From assembly GCA_032622095.1 (NCBI GenBank), contig CP136061.1, positions 81,690,324 through 81,754,323 on the forward strand: DNA of 64,000 nt. The letters are read 5' to 3'. Shown piece by piece: positions 44,501 to 59,500 of this stretch. The translations under genes were made by a program, and so were the position numbers. The notes below the pieces were generated by a model that saw only the letters and a program-made list of their open reading frames with translations, had not been told where the DNA came from and made no database searches. This DNA is from Siphonodentalium dalli (Eukaryota; Mollusca; Scaphopoda; Gadilida; Siphonodentaliidae). Position 1 is the first letter of the stretch, and every line of letters begins with the position of its first letter.

Positions 44501-47500
44501 ATAGGTTTGGAAGAAAATATTTACACACACACGCATTTGAGTTATGGAACACGAATGCAGCATGGGTTGGTTGAAATTAAGTCATGTGATGTCACACGCA
44601 GACCCCTGCTTGCTCATATTGTGTTGACGCAACTTGCAATGAGAGAAACGTTGGAAATGGGTGATAAATGATCTGCCAGTTAATTTGGTTGACTTTAAAT
44701 ATAAGTAATGCATCTCTTGGACAATCAGAAGGCGTGTTTCAGCGACAAATATTCAATTTGAATTACAATAGCATATAAAATATAGCTGAAATGACTGCAC
44801 TAATTAACAAAATGGTAACAATTTCAAATTAAAAATTCACACTTTACATGAGGGTATAAAACACATGTGCATGATGCATGTGTGCTAAAGGATACACATT
44901 CCTGAACGCTATTCTGATATGAGTGATGGATTGAGGTATTATCGTGAATCCAAGCATCTGGGTTCTTGGAGACTGGAAGATATAAACAAAATATTGAAAA
45001 AACATAAATTCATCGAACATCAAAAAACATTTATATTATGGAAACAACGAAGTTGTATTCTTCAATGAGCATCCTATATACAATTTTTCATCGTTATTTA
45101 TGTACTGGTCAACCAGGTTGTGAAATTAAAGGTTAAATGTGCATCTCGAACATATTTATGACTTTCCATAAATAAATCAATTTATAAATACCGCACAACT
45201 GCAAAAGTTGTCTCATGCAAGGTGCAAATCTAGTTGGATAGCCGGCTATTACATTCACAGGGTCGAAGGGAGATAAATCTAGCTCGATAGACCGGCTATT
45301 ACATTCACAGGGTCGAAGGGAGATAAATCTAGCTCGATAGACCGGCTATTAGATTCACAGGGCCAAAGGGAGATAAATCTAGCTGGATAGACCGGCTATT
45401 ACATTCACAGGGACGAAGGGAGATAAATCTAGCTCGATAGACCGGCTATTAGATTCACAGGGCCGAAGGGAGATAAATCTAGCTGAATAGACCGGCTATT
45501 ACATTCACAGGGACGAATGGAGATAAATCTAGCTCGATAGACCGGCTATTAGATTCACAGGGCCGAAGGGAGATAAATCTAGCTCGATAGACCGGCTATT
45601 AGATTCACAGGGCCGAAGGGAGATAAATCTAACTCGATAGACCGGCTATTACATTCAGAGCCAAAGGGAGATCATTTGGCAATGTTATGGTTGTAAAATG
45701 GTCATGATGGCTGGCATTTTGAGTCTTATTATGTAAAGCTTTGATAATAAGGACCACAATATCGGTGGACGAAGTAAATCAGTCCAGCAAAATGGCGAAT
45801 TACTTCATTTCAGAGGTACCAGATCCTGAAGATGCAGAATCACAGATACTTTTAACGTAGCGTCATATAATATTTCATTGCACCAGTAAAACTCTGTTAA
45901 TACTCTAGGGAACACCCTGAAACAGAGACAAATCCAGGGCTGTTTTGATACCTGTTACAGGTTTGGGCACCCAAACTCTGGAGGCCCAAATTTCCCCCAA
46001 TTCCAAGTGGATAGTTGGATTTTCCATATTTTCAAGGAATTTTTCTATAATTCAACAGCATGTAATGCAAATCATCAATCTGGAGATATAGTTTATTATA
46101 TAGAGCCTTTATTTGCACAATCAAGTGTCCAGTACGAAATATTTTAACATCCCAATTTATATAGGGACATCCTCAAATACATAACAAGTGTCCCCAAAAA
46201 ATCTCTGGATTCTTCCCTGCCCTGAAAAGTGGAAATAATACTCTAGGGAACGCCCTGTAATGTGGTAATAATACACAATAATTTAATTTAACAAAATAGA
46301 ACAGAAGCGAATAATAATACTCACTGTTCCTGTTCCCCGAAGTGGAGCTTGAGCAAGCTTACTGATTGACATCATAGGTGCCCATGTCTCGTGAAGCAAC
46401 TACAAATAATGGATATCAGGTTAACATGATACCAGCCAGCTTACTGATTGACATCATAGGTGCCCATGTCTCGTGAAGCAACTACAAATAATGGATATCA
46501 GGTTAACATGATACCAGCCAGCTTACTGATTGACATCATAGGTGCCCATGTCTCGTGAAGCAACTACAAATAATGGATATCAGGTTAACATGATACCAGC
46601 CAGCTTACTGATTGACATCATAGGTGCCCATGTCTCGTGAAGCAACTACAAATAATGGATATCAGGTTAACATGATACCAGCCAGCTTACTGATTGACAT
46701 CATAGGTGCCCATGTCTCGTGGAGCAACTACAAATAATGGATATCAGGTTAACATGATACCAGCCAGCTTACTGATTGACATCATAGGTGCCCATGTCTC
46801 GTGAAGCAACTACAAATAATGGATATCAGGTTAACATGATACCAGCCAGCTTACTGATTGACATCATAGGTGCCCATGTCTCGTGAAGCAACTACAAATA
46901 ATGGATATCAGGTTAACATGATACCAGCCAGCTTACTGATTGACATCATAGGTGCCCATGTCTCGTGGAGCAACTACAAATAATGGATATCAGGTTAACA
47001 TGATACCAGCCAGCTTACTGATTGACATCATAGGTGCCCATGTCTCGTGGAGCAACTACAAATAATGGATATCAGGTTAACATGATACCAGCCAGCTTAC
47101 TGATTGACATCATAGGTGCCCATGTCTCGTGAAGCAACTACAAATAATGGATATCAGGTTAACATGATATCAGCTAGCTTACTGATTGACATCATAGGTG
47201 CCCATGTCTCGTGAAGCAACTACAAACTTGGAGAGGATGTAATGTCATACATTTTATACAGTCAATGGTGCGATAAGTAATGCAGAAAGTTGAAACTGAT
47301 TAAGTAATACTAGAGGTCAACCCGGAGAGCCATATGAAGTTTGATATCAATCGGATGTAAAATGTTGGGTGTCCGAAGGAATTAGTCGTGCAAAGAATAA
47401 ATTACAAGATGACTGCCAGCAGCCATGTTTTTAATAAAACAAAAGTCAATTGTTGTAACAATATAGAGATCCGAAACCTAAAAATGAACGTATTGTATGT

Positions 47501-50500
47501 GAAGTTCGTTAATACACCAGAGACGCTCTCCTGAGGACTCCATTTGCTGGCTATTATTTTATGATTCCCAACATTTTAAATACCTATTTTCGGCTTGGTC
47601 TTAGTAAACATTTTCCAAATTATATAATTTACGCTTCCTAATGTTATCCAGCTATGCTGACAATCAAACATAAAAATTATTATTTTGTAGACTGTACTGT
47701 AGCAGTATAATGTTCGCAAACTATGCTAAAAACCACTTGTAAAGAGCGTTCCATTTGCAAATGCATTTTATATACACTTATCTCTATACAATTCATATTA
47801 TATTTGGGTCATTTTTCCAGTTTAATCTCTTCATACACTGATAATGAAATTCGGGGTCCAGCCCTATATATGTAACAGTCCTCAATTCATAATGTTGTTA
47901 TCCCTTATTAATTGTAAGTGCATTACAATTCGTGCAATTATGTACGATATGAACATAGCTGTGATACACCACTAAATTTATCATCTGGCAGTACAGCCAA
48001 TGCAAATTATTAAGCATACACTTCTATTTACAAATAAGAAATTTTCCCAGTAGTACAATCAGGAAAGTCTATGTGTACATTTTTTACAATAATTCGTGTA
48101 TAGTATCATTTTTGTGTGTATCGCTTGGTGTGTGGCCCTCGTGGTATTTCTATCCCTAAGATTTAAACTTGCTGAACGGTTTGACTGGTACGCTGCCGTT
48201 CTATACTTATTCTATATTTATGTTGACATTCAAAATTGTCCGTGTGGCGCTTCGGAATGTGTACCTAGGGTTATTACACACCTCTGTCCCCCTGGATCTC
48301 TATATTGTTACAACAAATTAGTCGTGCAAAGAATAAATTACAAGATGACTGCCAGCAGCCATGTTTTTAATAAAAAAAAAATTAAATTTTGATAGCTCCC
48401 ATCAAGAGGTGATCCTAAACATATCTGTAATTATTTTTCTAAAACATTTCTTTGATAAATGTGGGCTGCTGGGTGTGCCAATGAAATTAAATGTAAATTT
48501 CAACATGGCTGCTGGCGGCCATGTTTTAAGTTCCAAAAATAAAATACCTCCCATCTAGGTTACCCCAAAAATCCATTTGAAGTTTGGTGATGATCGGATG
48601 AGGAATATGGCCTGTTGGATGTGCCAAAGGAAACTGTTGATGGACAGACACATGGACGGATGGCCAATGGATACCAACCCATGGCAACAGCTCAAACTTG
48701 AGAAGTCAAGTTGAACTAAAAATGTCTAAGGCCAAAAAAAAAAAGTGTTTTGGTTCTCGGGCAATTTTTTTTTCAAATCAATGAGGGAGGGAGGGAGGGT
48801 TTTATTTTTTTATTTTTTTCTGCGCATAGTAAGCATGGACAAAGATACCTTCCTCTGTCTAGTAATAACCAGAAAGGTAGAGGGAACTGTTATGCATATA
48901 AACTCATTTAGTCTTATATAACGAGAGGCCGATCACGATCGGCAGATGTTTAACCCATACCTTGGCGATAGCGATTAGCTATTTTTATAAATTTTATAAA
49001 TCCTTACATCAACCTTTTCATGAGTGCTAAAGTTTCAACAATTCACACTTAATATAGTGATCATGTGAAAAATATTTAGTTATCACATTGTGTCAACAGG
49101 ATTGGCGGAGGATGTTAATATTTTTAAGCAAATAAACCAAATGACCCTCACTATGCAGGTTAGGGGTGTGTTCTTGTCAACTATGCCAAGAACTACATGT
49201 ATAAACATAGTCAATGGAAATATTTGAGTTATCAAATCGGATAGAATAGGGTTAATCTTACCCAAACTAATGAACTGATAAACACAAAATAGTCTATACA
49301 AAGCATGTCATTGGATTTAGAAACCCATACAATAAGTCAGTCTCAAGAATACCAGCACCATTAATATTACCCTGGAGCCCAAATGCAACTGAGGGAATTT
49401 CAAAATAAGACATTTCCTCTAATGATGAATATATAATTGGTGATTTATTGAAACCCTTACTGAACCTGGATCAAAGTGAAAGGGATAATATTATATCTGT
49501 CAATCGCATAATATGTGTCTATGGAATGGTTTAATTTTAATCCCAAATCCATGCAAATCAAAAGTGGATCACCATCAACCTGGACATAATATAGGAGAAT
49601 GATCAAACGAAAAGCTTCAAAACCATATGATGTGTGGAGAGGGTTAATCATTTGCAATGACATCACATCATGGAACTGAGGAATGTGTGGATTAATTTTT
49701 GTCTAAGATAAGACAACAGTGTATGTAGACAACAATGTCTGTAAAACATCCCTACAAATTAAGTAACAATGGACTATTCCAATTTAATATTTTAGAATAG
49801 GTGTCCTATAGTGTTTACATAAACTTTAGTAATGAACCTGTTTCAGCAAAGGGGTTAACTTAATATTGCACAGAAAACAGCACTCCACCAGATAGCCTTC
49901 AATCAATTTGACATTAATATGATAACAAATCCTGCCAGCCAGGAGTACCACTATCAGGCTTTATAGCATGTCCATAGACATAGTGATACTTAACTCATTT
50001 CAATAACACATGGTCTGCCAGATATGTTCTCTTAAAATTCCCAGCAGTAATTATTTGAATTATAAAGGGTCATAACTCTGTTAAAATATATCGGATCAAA
50101 CCCATATTCGAACTCGATCTGTATTTAGGGGTGATAAATTCATATACCAAATTTGGTGCTGATCAGATGAAAAATGTTTTGAGTCATAGCAGCTTGGGTG
50201 AATTCTAAGTAAACATAAGAGTGAAAAGGGTTAATTAAACAATACCAAAAACCATACAGACTAAGAACGTGCTAAGAAAAACCTAGGTAAGAAATATGAG
50301 GCAGATCAGAAGAAATATGTTCAACTTATTGCATTGGATAGCATGTGTGTAAAGGGTTAATTATTTTCTAAACCGATCAACCAATCAATACCAAAAACTA
50401 TACAGATGAGGGGCATGTCATCATAAACCTACATATCAAATATGAACACAATCGGACAAAATATACTTTGGTTATAGCATCGGATTTTTGTTTTTTTAAT

Positions 50501-53500
50501 TTTATTTTCGAAAAAGGGTCATAACTCCTTTAAAATAAATCGGATCAAACCCATATTCGAACTCGATCTGTATTTTGGGCTCTGAAACTCGCATACCAAA
50601 TTTGGTTCCAATCAGATACAAAATGTTTGAGTTATGGCAGAATGCGTTAATTCTAAGTTGAAAAAGGGCCATAACTCTGTAACAAAATCTCGGATCAAAC
50701 CCAAATTCGAACTCGATCTGTATTTTAGGCTGAGAAACCCATATACAAAATTTGGTTTCGATCGGATAGAAAATGTTTGAGTTATCGCATTACTCGTAAA
50801 GTGTCTACGGACAGACAGACGGACGGACAGACAGACGGACAGACGGACCAACGACGAGTGGTCAATCCGGGCAACGACACTATGTTTACCATACTATGGT
50901 ATGGGTAAACATAAAAATGATATTGTACTACCAGTGTATGGCTGGGATCACCTAACAATATATAATGCCCCTGACATTAACTACTGTTATTGTTGTCTAA
51001 AAACTGATACCTCCCCATTCTAATAAGTGATCCTGAATTTAGTCCTGTGCCTTTCAATTGTATAAAGTTACAATTAGTGTAAGTTGTTCACAATGACTAA
51101 TTGTAAGAAGAGCATGAGGATCAGCTAATCATTTTCTTAATTGTAGTCATCTACTTCATGTTGTAAGCCTGCAAGTCACTTTTTAACACATTACATGTTA
51201 GAGCTCAATGCACACTAATATTCAACACATATCTGCTATGGACATGTTGATAAAATAAAAAAATAAATAAAAAAAAATAAAATTCTTTCAAATTTTTGTT
51301 TTCGTAAGTTTTTTTGTCATAACATCAGGCATTGCAATAAAAAGGCCTAATGCGGCCCTTTTTATTCAATGCGGCAGGGCCTGAGAACCAAAATCTTTTT
51401 TTTTTGGGCCTAATAGAATGAAAATTTATATTCTTTGAGATCTATTTCCACCAATTCTCTTATGAACACATCAATGTATGTTTTTAATTGTGTTTACAGT
51501 TTAGACTGCATGGGGCAAATACTGCATAACAAGTTGAATGTTTTTTATGCTCCACCCACCTCACCTATGAAACGGTTGAATGTTTTTTATGCTCCACCCC
51601 ACCATATCTATAAAACAGTTGAGTGTTTTTTATGCTCCCCCATCTCACCTATAAAATGGTTGAATCTCTGTAGATTTTGTTTGTTGGTCTTTTCACAATT
51701 TTTTTTTGAAAACCATGATAAATACTTTATGGTAGGGGTTTAAAACATGGTTAGTCACTCCAAGCCTTGAAATAGTGTGCCTGTCATATGCAGAATGAGG
51801 TCCCCAGAGGGTGAATTTAGTGATGCTACCCCATATAGCGGGTTAGCATCACCAAATTCACCCTCTGGAGACCTCATTCTGCTTACAACTCAGCAGAATG
51901 AGGTCTCCAGAGGGTGAATTTGGTGATGCTAACCCGCTATATGGGGTAGCATCACTAAATTCACCCTCTGGGGACCTCATTCTGCAAATGACAGGCACAC
52001 TATTTCAAGGCTTGGGTGAGTCATTATTGACAATTACCTGAACTGAGTGCGATAATGATTTACTGGTGTTTATATGGTGTTCTAATTCCACTAATAGCGG
52101 GACTTGTGGATTCACAGATGAAGATGCTTCGATTGTTCCTAAGTTCATGCAAAACCTCTTCTTATCCGGCTTCCACTGATAATCAACCTGCAAAATAACA
52201 ACATTAAAGTGATATGAAACACTCCAGTTGGGTGACCAAATAGAAATGAAGCATAATTTTGCTCAAGGTAGTTATTTCTACGAATATTAATTCAAATTTA
52301 AAGCTCACAACGTCATTCTTATATATAATTAAATGCAATTTACTTGACTGGCGAAATCGTTTGCCATAGTTGATCGCCGATTGTTGCATCCCGAATAGAG
52401 ATTTAAATATTTACAATTAAGCGTATTCAGACGATGATTTCTATGGAGTGGTATGGTCGATTGTTTTGAGATTATCGTCGATGTTAGCATAATGCAACAT
52501 TCCCACAGTTGGCATAGGTCCTGGGTACTAACTTGTCAGTTCCACGCACCCGTACAAGTCCATAATATGTCTTTAAATGTGAAGACTTATTGTGCAATTA
52601 TTTCAGAGAATCAAACTAATAGAGCTGAAACGGTTGACCCATTCTTCTAACCGGTTAACCATCGGGGTTAGCCGGATTTCAACCGGTTAACCGCTAATTT
52701 CTAGCGGACTTCTCTCACACTAATTATGTTGACATTATGCCATGCTCCAGGGACAAACCTAAGTGAGAAATAGTAGCTGAAATAAAGACCTTATTCACGG
52801 CATTTAACGATATTCAAAAACACGCATTCACTGTTCTTTTGCTGGCTCTCGTGATGGGGAATGAGCAAGTGAAATTTGTGAATGGCAGGGGGGATCGCTT
52901 ATTTGCCGTGATCAGCATATGTTTGGGCATTATTAAAACGAGTAACAATAGTATGGGTATTGGTAAAACGAGTAACAAAACTATATATTAAAGATCTGTA
53001 ATATATCATTATCATTGGTATATCCTCCAATGAATTATATATATAAAGACAAGAAAGTAATAACTATAGAACAAAAAGGAAGGTCAGTTAGGTCAGACTC
53101 GCAGTCCTATTCAGTATTCGAGCTATTCGTCGGTATCATGATCGCGGACACTAGTGTTGGAAGGTTATAGAATTTACGTTTCAGTTTCGTTTATTTTGGT
53201 AAAAAACCCCCGTTTCGGTTTTAGTATGCAATCACTTAACATATAGAAATTACTGCCAAATTGAGTGTCAATTAGTCCCACAGGCACAACCAGTTACAGA
53301 GTAGAATGGAGCATCAATTTCCTTGATAAAAGGGAAGATCATTGAAGAAATTAAAGACGTTTTGGGTTGCTTCAACTACGATGTCTGTTTGGTCACTCAA
53401 TTGAATTGATCATATTAGATCACAACAGGGAGGAAGAACGGGTAGAGTGAAGACATTGTGCAGGTGATCTCAATCATCAAACTTTGTCGACTTACATAGT

Positions 53501-56500
53501 TTTTATAAACCCCACTGTAAAACAGTTTTAGCATGTCGTGGTGTGATTCCAATTTGAGTCCATGTTGCTTCGTGCAGTATTATCTATTAAGTTACGAAAG
53601 CACGCATTGCCACACAACGCCACTTTTACGTTGTCACTTCCTTGTGTGCATTCAGACTTGATACACAGTGACTGCACACATGCTTTTGTCGGAAGATCAG
53701 AGAAAACTTCAAAGGGTCGGAATTGATTGAAGGTCGCCGACACTTCCAGACAGTTCGAGAATTGCTACTAGGTATCTGATACTACCGCTTGTACCAATTA
53801 ATGCTAGCATTGCACTCTACTATCGGTGACACAGGATTTAGTATTAGTTTTGCATCATTTAACCTAATATTTTGAGGATTATTCACGTTCACATTCAATT
53901 GACAACGGGATGCGGTTACGTCCGGTTCATTTTTTCCTAACCGGTTACATCGCTAACCGGATGCTAACCGGTTATCCGTCTAACCATTTCAGCTCTACAA
54001 ACTAATAAGGCAAATAATCAGGGTTGGTGATTTATTTGATTTAAATCGATTTTTTTGATTTTTTTTCTAATTGTTATGAAAATAATCAATTGTGTAATGT
54101 CTTTGATAAATGAAGGTTCTAACAGGTGTTGCTTATTATATCCAAGGCTGGATTAATCAAAATTCTATTATTATTTATTATTTTTTGTATAACTACATGT
54201 ATGAAGCACAAATATCATGGCAGTACAGATATAGCAACCATGTACTTTAATTGTGCATACACTAGGTCCATGTGAGTTCCAATGTTGTGATATCTCGATA
54301 GGTAGACCTGTGCTTAAAGATTTACTACTAAATTTAGTAAATTTTAGCTGAGAACTGAATATATTTTCAATCACCTTTGCTCCTCAGACTGTGTGACTTG
54401 AGGACATACATGTAATCACACCATATACATGTATCAAGTATGGACATTAGACAACTAGAGTAGTTTAAATGGCAGAGTATATGGTAGAATAACTCGGTTG
54501 GCATTTACATGTATGGCAATCAGAAAAGGAAAGGAAATTTAATAGTGTAATGAGGAGTGCTGAATCTGATTGTAGTTACAAATAAGCGGAACAGGCCGTT
54601 GCTGGAGCAGTAATCATGGTACCATGCAGTATGTCTGTTTCTATAGGGTTGACAATTACTGCACATTTTCATATCTATTATCCAATTTTGTATATTGTTT
54701 AAAGTAAAGTGAAACACTCCGGTAGGGTGATCAAATAGAAATGGAGAATACCTTGCTCAAAGTTGTTATTTTTACAACCATATTATATCCAAATTTACAA
54801 CACAGACCGTCATTCTTATATATTAATTAAATACAGTGACTCTTGATGTCGAAATCATTTTCGTTAGTTTATCACCAATAGTTGCGTCCCGAATTGAGAA
54901 GTAAATATTTACAATTGTGCGTACTTTGGACGATGTTTTCTATGGAGTGGTTTGGTCTATTTGCTTGAGATTTTTGGCGATGTTAGCAGAATGCTACATT
55001 CCTCCAGTTGGCATAGCGCCTGAATACTAACTGATCAGTTTCACCCACACGAACAAGTCCATAATATGTCTTTAATCATAATCATGTTATAGTTAACAAA
55101 AAACCTTGTTAGATATTGCAAGTTCTTGACATTATGCAATCATTTAAAAAAAATTGATTTAAATCAATGATTTTTTTGAAAAAAATCATTGATTTAAATC
55201 TTGATTTAAATCAATGATTTAAATCGCTTGATTTAAATCAGCCAACCCTGCAAATAATGTTCTGTTTCTTAGACCCTTGCCCTTCATGAAAATATGGCCT
55301 GCTGTGTACTGTTTATGCCACACTGACCATAGATTTAGAAAGCCACAATTCAACTTGTGTTTGTAATTTCCCTTCGTTCTATACGATATTATTAAATTAT
55401 TAATTTTGTTTTGCTTAAAGGTACTCAATCCGATCAGACGCTCCTAAATTACTATTTCTTTGGCTTCGGGGGTAAAAAAATATATGATTCGATTCGAGGA
55501 ACCCACCCATCAAAGCTCAGAGTGATCAGATATTGATTTTTGAAGTTGGTTATTTCTCGAGATGTGTAGTAATAATTGGCACAGAAACACGAGGTCAAAC
55601 GGACAAATTGCGGATGAAGATGGATAACTCTAAAATCAAGTGGTAATCCATAATTTTGACCAAGACCACCCTTTTGACGGCGTGTTATTGGGCCACAAAC
55701 AATAGAAATAATAAACTTCAAAAATCAATATCTGATCACTCGGGAGCGTCGACTCGAATCAAATATTTTTTACCCCCAAAGCCAAAGAAATAGTAATTTA
55801 GCAGCGTTTGATCGGATTGAGTACCTTTAAACTGTATGTCTTTGTATTGTAAAGCATCCTTAAAATTGCATTAGCACTTAATCATGAAAAGTAATTTTTC
55901 ACATCCAAAATTGGGATATGTTGGTCACTAAAAGGGGAATGAAAAACTTAATTCATTTTTCACATCCAGAAATGTTTTTTGATAAATAGGGAGTAAACAC
56001 TGCCTGCTGGGAAATGTTGGTCATTAGAAGGGGAATAAAAACAAGCATGCTCAGGCATGCTGGGTAATTTATGGGTAAAAAATAAAAATAAAAATCTGCC
56101 AGCTTGCTCATTTAAAAATTGTGTCTGAGAAAGAGACCTTGTCAGGAATTATGGATAGTTAAAAATAATGTTATTGTTACATAACCAAAAATTTCAACCA
56201 CAGGGATTGTACAATTTCAGAAAACCCAACAACGGAACGACACACAATTATAAATGTTCACTGCGAGTAAGATAAGGTCACTATTCAGCAATAAGACAAA
56301 AATCATTGGATTTAACTGTCCGGAAAAACTTCCATCAATAACATTGATTTCATTTCGATTTTGATTTATTATAATACATTCAATCTTTTGGGAGTTTTAC
56401 AGGCTATTTTTAGAACAGAAACTTCAGGTGTATTCAGAGTGTGGCTCAAGGCAAAATGTCAATTTGATTCAGGTATGGTGCAGGAATAAACCACTTTATC

Positions 56501-59500
56501 CACCGCTCACTACCTCTATTGCCAACATAAAGCCTGCCTAATCAATGTTATGTATATTACGTCAAAGTAGCTTTATTAGTTAGGACTACTTTCATGAAAT
56601 AATTGTATATGCAAATTGCGAAGGGAACTAGTGACGTTAACCGACCTTAATGACATCATTGTGATTTTGTGACATTGTAATTCACCGCAATTGATACCAA
56701 ATTTGTAATCGGATATGTGTTTTCGCTCGAAAACATCTATAAACCATTATCTAAAGGCCAGCTTAGAATAACTATTAAAAAAAACCCAACGAACAATTAA
56801 GTTCCACTCTGGTTTTTCCACGAAATGAATGCTAATTAGTTGCTTGACCTAAAAAATGTAAAGGTGTCATCGAAGTAACGAATGTAAAACTGATGAAAAT
56901 GACAGATTTACATCACAAAATGCATGTTTTGTGCGATGGATAAAAAAAATATGTAGCTAATGTTGTCGCTAAAATGTCCACTCGGGGGATTTGGCATCTA
57001 TTGCTCAAATCCCCTTCACGGACATAAACAGTTTAAGCGATGACACTAGCTATATATTCCATATTTATTATGCCTTTATTATATAGATAATATAGATAAT
57101 GTATCTTCAGTTTTGCCTGTGTTTTATTCACAGAAAAAGCTATTTGTAGACTTAAAATTAGGTCTTATAAAAATGATGTTGTTGTTGTAATTGTGGCCCG
57201 CAAGTGACAGACCATCTTTAACCCTTTCAGTGCCAGGTCCGATTTTTTTATCGACCCATATACCCTGTGCCAATGCATTCTCTTATATATGTGAGTCGAC
57301 CATAGGTCGCCTCGCATATATAAGAGAATGCATTGGCCTAACAATTTTTCATCATTTGTTATTATTTTTTACAATTTTTTACAATTTTAATAATTTTTTC
57401 TTATATTCTTAAACTCTTTCAGTATTTTGTAGGTTTAGTGCCAGGGAATCTTACGTTTTTCATGGGTATCAAAATTATTACAATGAATAATTGGTGATAG
57501 TTTTGAGTTATTTAAATTGTTTTTTAAATTCGCTATAGCATGCTTAAGCATACCCAAAAAAAATTCAACCAAAACAAATCTAAATTTTTTTTATTTTTTT
57601 TTAGGGCCGATTTTACAGACCGTAAATTAGGGCCGATAAGATCGGCCCCTGGCACTGAAAGGGTTAAACACACATTTTGTAACAGCAATATAATGTTGTT
57701 GAAATAAATTAAATATTTTAAAGGTTGACTTACAAGACTCACAATGGAGTTTTTCCCCTGACCGTAAGCAATGGAGAGCTTTTGATAGTTATACGAGGTA
57801 ACTTCCACGGCATCGTGAAGAGGATACCTCACATCTGGAAGAAAGGAAAGGTCAATGACACTTTAGATCAACTTGTAGAGGGGATAATGTCATACATTAC
57901 AGCAAATGGAGTGATATGGAATGTGAATAGTTTAAATATTTAAGTAATACCAGAGGTCAACCCATTTCATGACAACCATGTTTTTCATCCAAAATTGTTC
58001 AAATTTAATAACTCCCATCTAGAGGTGATCTCAAACATGCCTGTAAATTTTAAAAATATTTTGCCAATAATTGTGGACTGCAGGTATGCTAATGGATTAA
58101 AATGTGAAATTCAGAAAAACAATTCTAAGCTCCCATCTAGAGGTCACCCCAATGATCCATGTGGAGTTTGGTGATGATCGGATGAGGGATGTGGCCTATA
58201 AGGTGTGCCAAAGGGAAATTGTTCATGGACTTTCTAGCATTTCATTAAACTATTTTATTTGTTTGGTCGGGGCTAATTAGTGTTCTCACAAGTGATCAAT
58301 ATCTCCGGTATTGAGTGGCAGATTCAATGGAGTGGGGTTGTCATGGGACAAGTGAGAAAAATTCAGCAAACTGTATACAAATCTAATACATTATGCGGCA
58401 TCAAACCGCATATTATTTAACCACATTGAAAAATATTATTAATTATATATGGATACTCAAATTTTGATTTCAAAGTTTTAGAATTATTTTATTAATGATT
58501 AATATTTCGTTATTTAACTTGTGCAAAAGCTGCAGGAACGCAATGGTGGAAGAAACTGTCAAATGTTCTGGTAGATGCATCCAATAAAATAATATTAATT
58601 ACTAGGTTATGAACTTCAATATCTGAACATTTCCCACCAGTGAATATGAATCCTTCCGCACTTATTATTTTTTTCTTATGTCTGTCCTCTGCTCATTTTT
58701 ATGAACACCCCTTCCAAATGAATGATAGACTATTCCACTGTACACTTTTATAACTGAATGGGCGAATCCATTTAGTATAGTAGGGTTAATTAGGTTCAAT
58801 TTCAGGAAGAAGAGAATAGACAAGTCGAAGTAGAATCCGTTAGAAATGGAAGTCGCTTACCATTGTAGACATCAGCAAATTCATTGACCAAACTAAATAG
58901 ATTTCCGACGGCATTCCACTCATCAATGAATCCAGCCATAGTTTTCTTCACATACTCAGCACCAAGTTCAAACATGTATGTAACTCTCTGTGTCGGTCCT
59001 AAATGTAAATGGTCAAATGAATTAAAAGAACTACAGGCACTGAAAACTTCACATCATTAATCCAGCCCAGTCCTAAATCCAGGACTTATGTGCGGTATTT
59101 GGTAGATAGGCTTCAATAGACATTGTATTCAAATGGAGATAACCGTTTGTGTGAGAATGTTTGATTGCCGATATACCGTTCAGTACTGCGGTGTTGACGA
59201 TTATTCAAAATACTGTACAGAAATACCAGAAAGAGAATGTTTCTAACCTGTTTATTTCGTAAATGATCCAATGAATTATAGGGACATAAGTGGGTTCATG
59301 AGAAATAACATACAAGTCTTTAAAGCAACTACCATCCAAGTCTAGATATTGTGTGTCACAACGCTTGTGGAAGTGGTAGCCTAGTGGTCAGAGTGTCGGA
59401 CTTGTAATGGTGTTAACACAGCGGCGTGAGTTTGCGCCTGTCTGTGGACTATCATCTCTGCAACAGTGGCTTGGCAGGATTAAGCGGTGTGTGTCCTATA

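Noticed and set aside
48096..48392. 98-codon plus-strand frame with hydrophobic start
   Set aside because: It lies in MED14 intron 5, has no recognisable domain and ends in the CAGCAGCCATG dispersed repeat.
59371..59440. Functional tRNA gene
   Set aside because: The A box is good but the B box is degenerate and the sequence continues into a SINE body and ATT tail.
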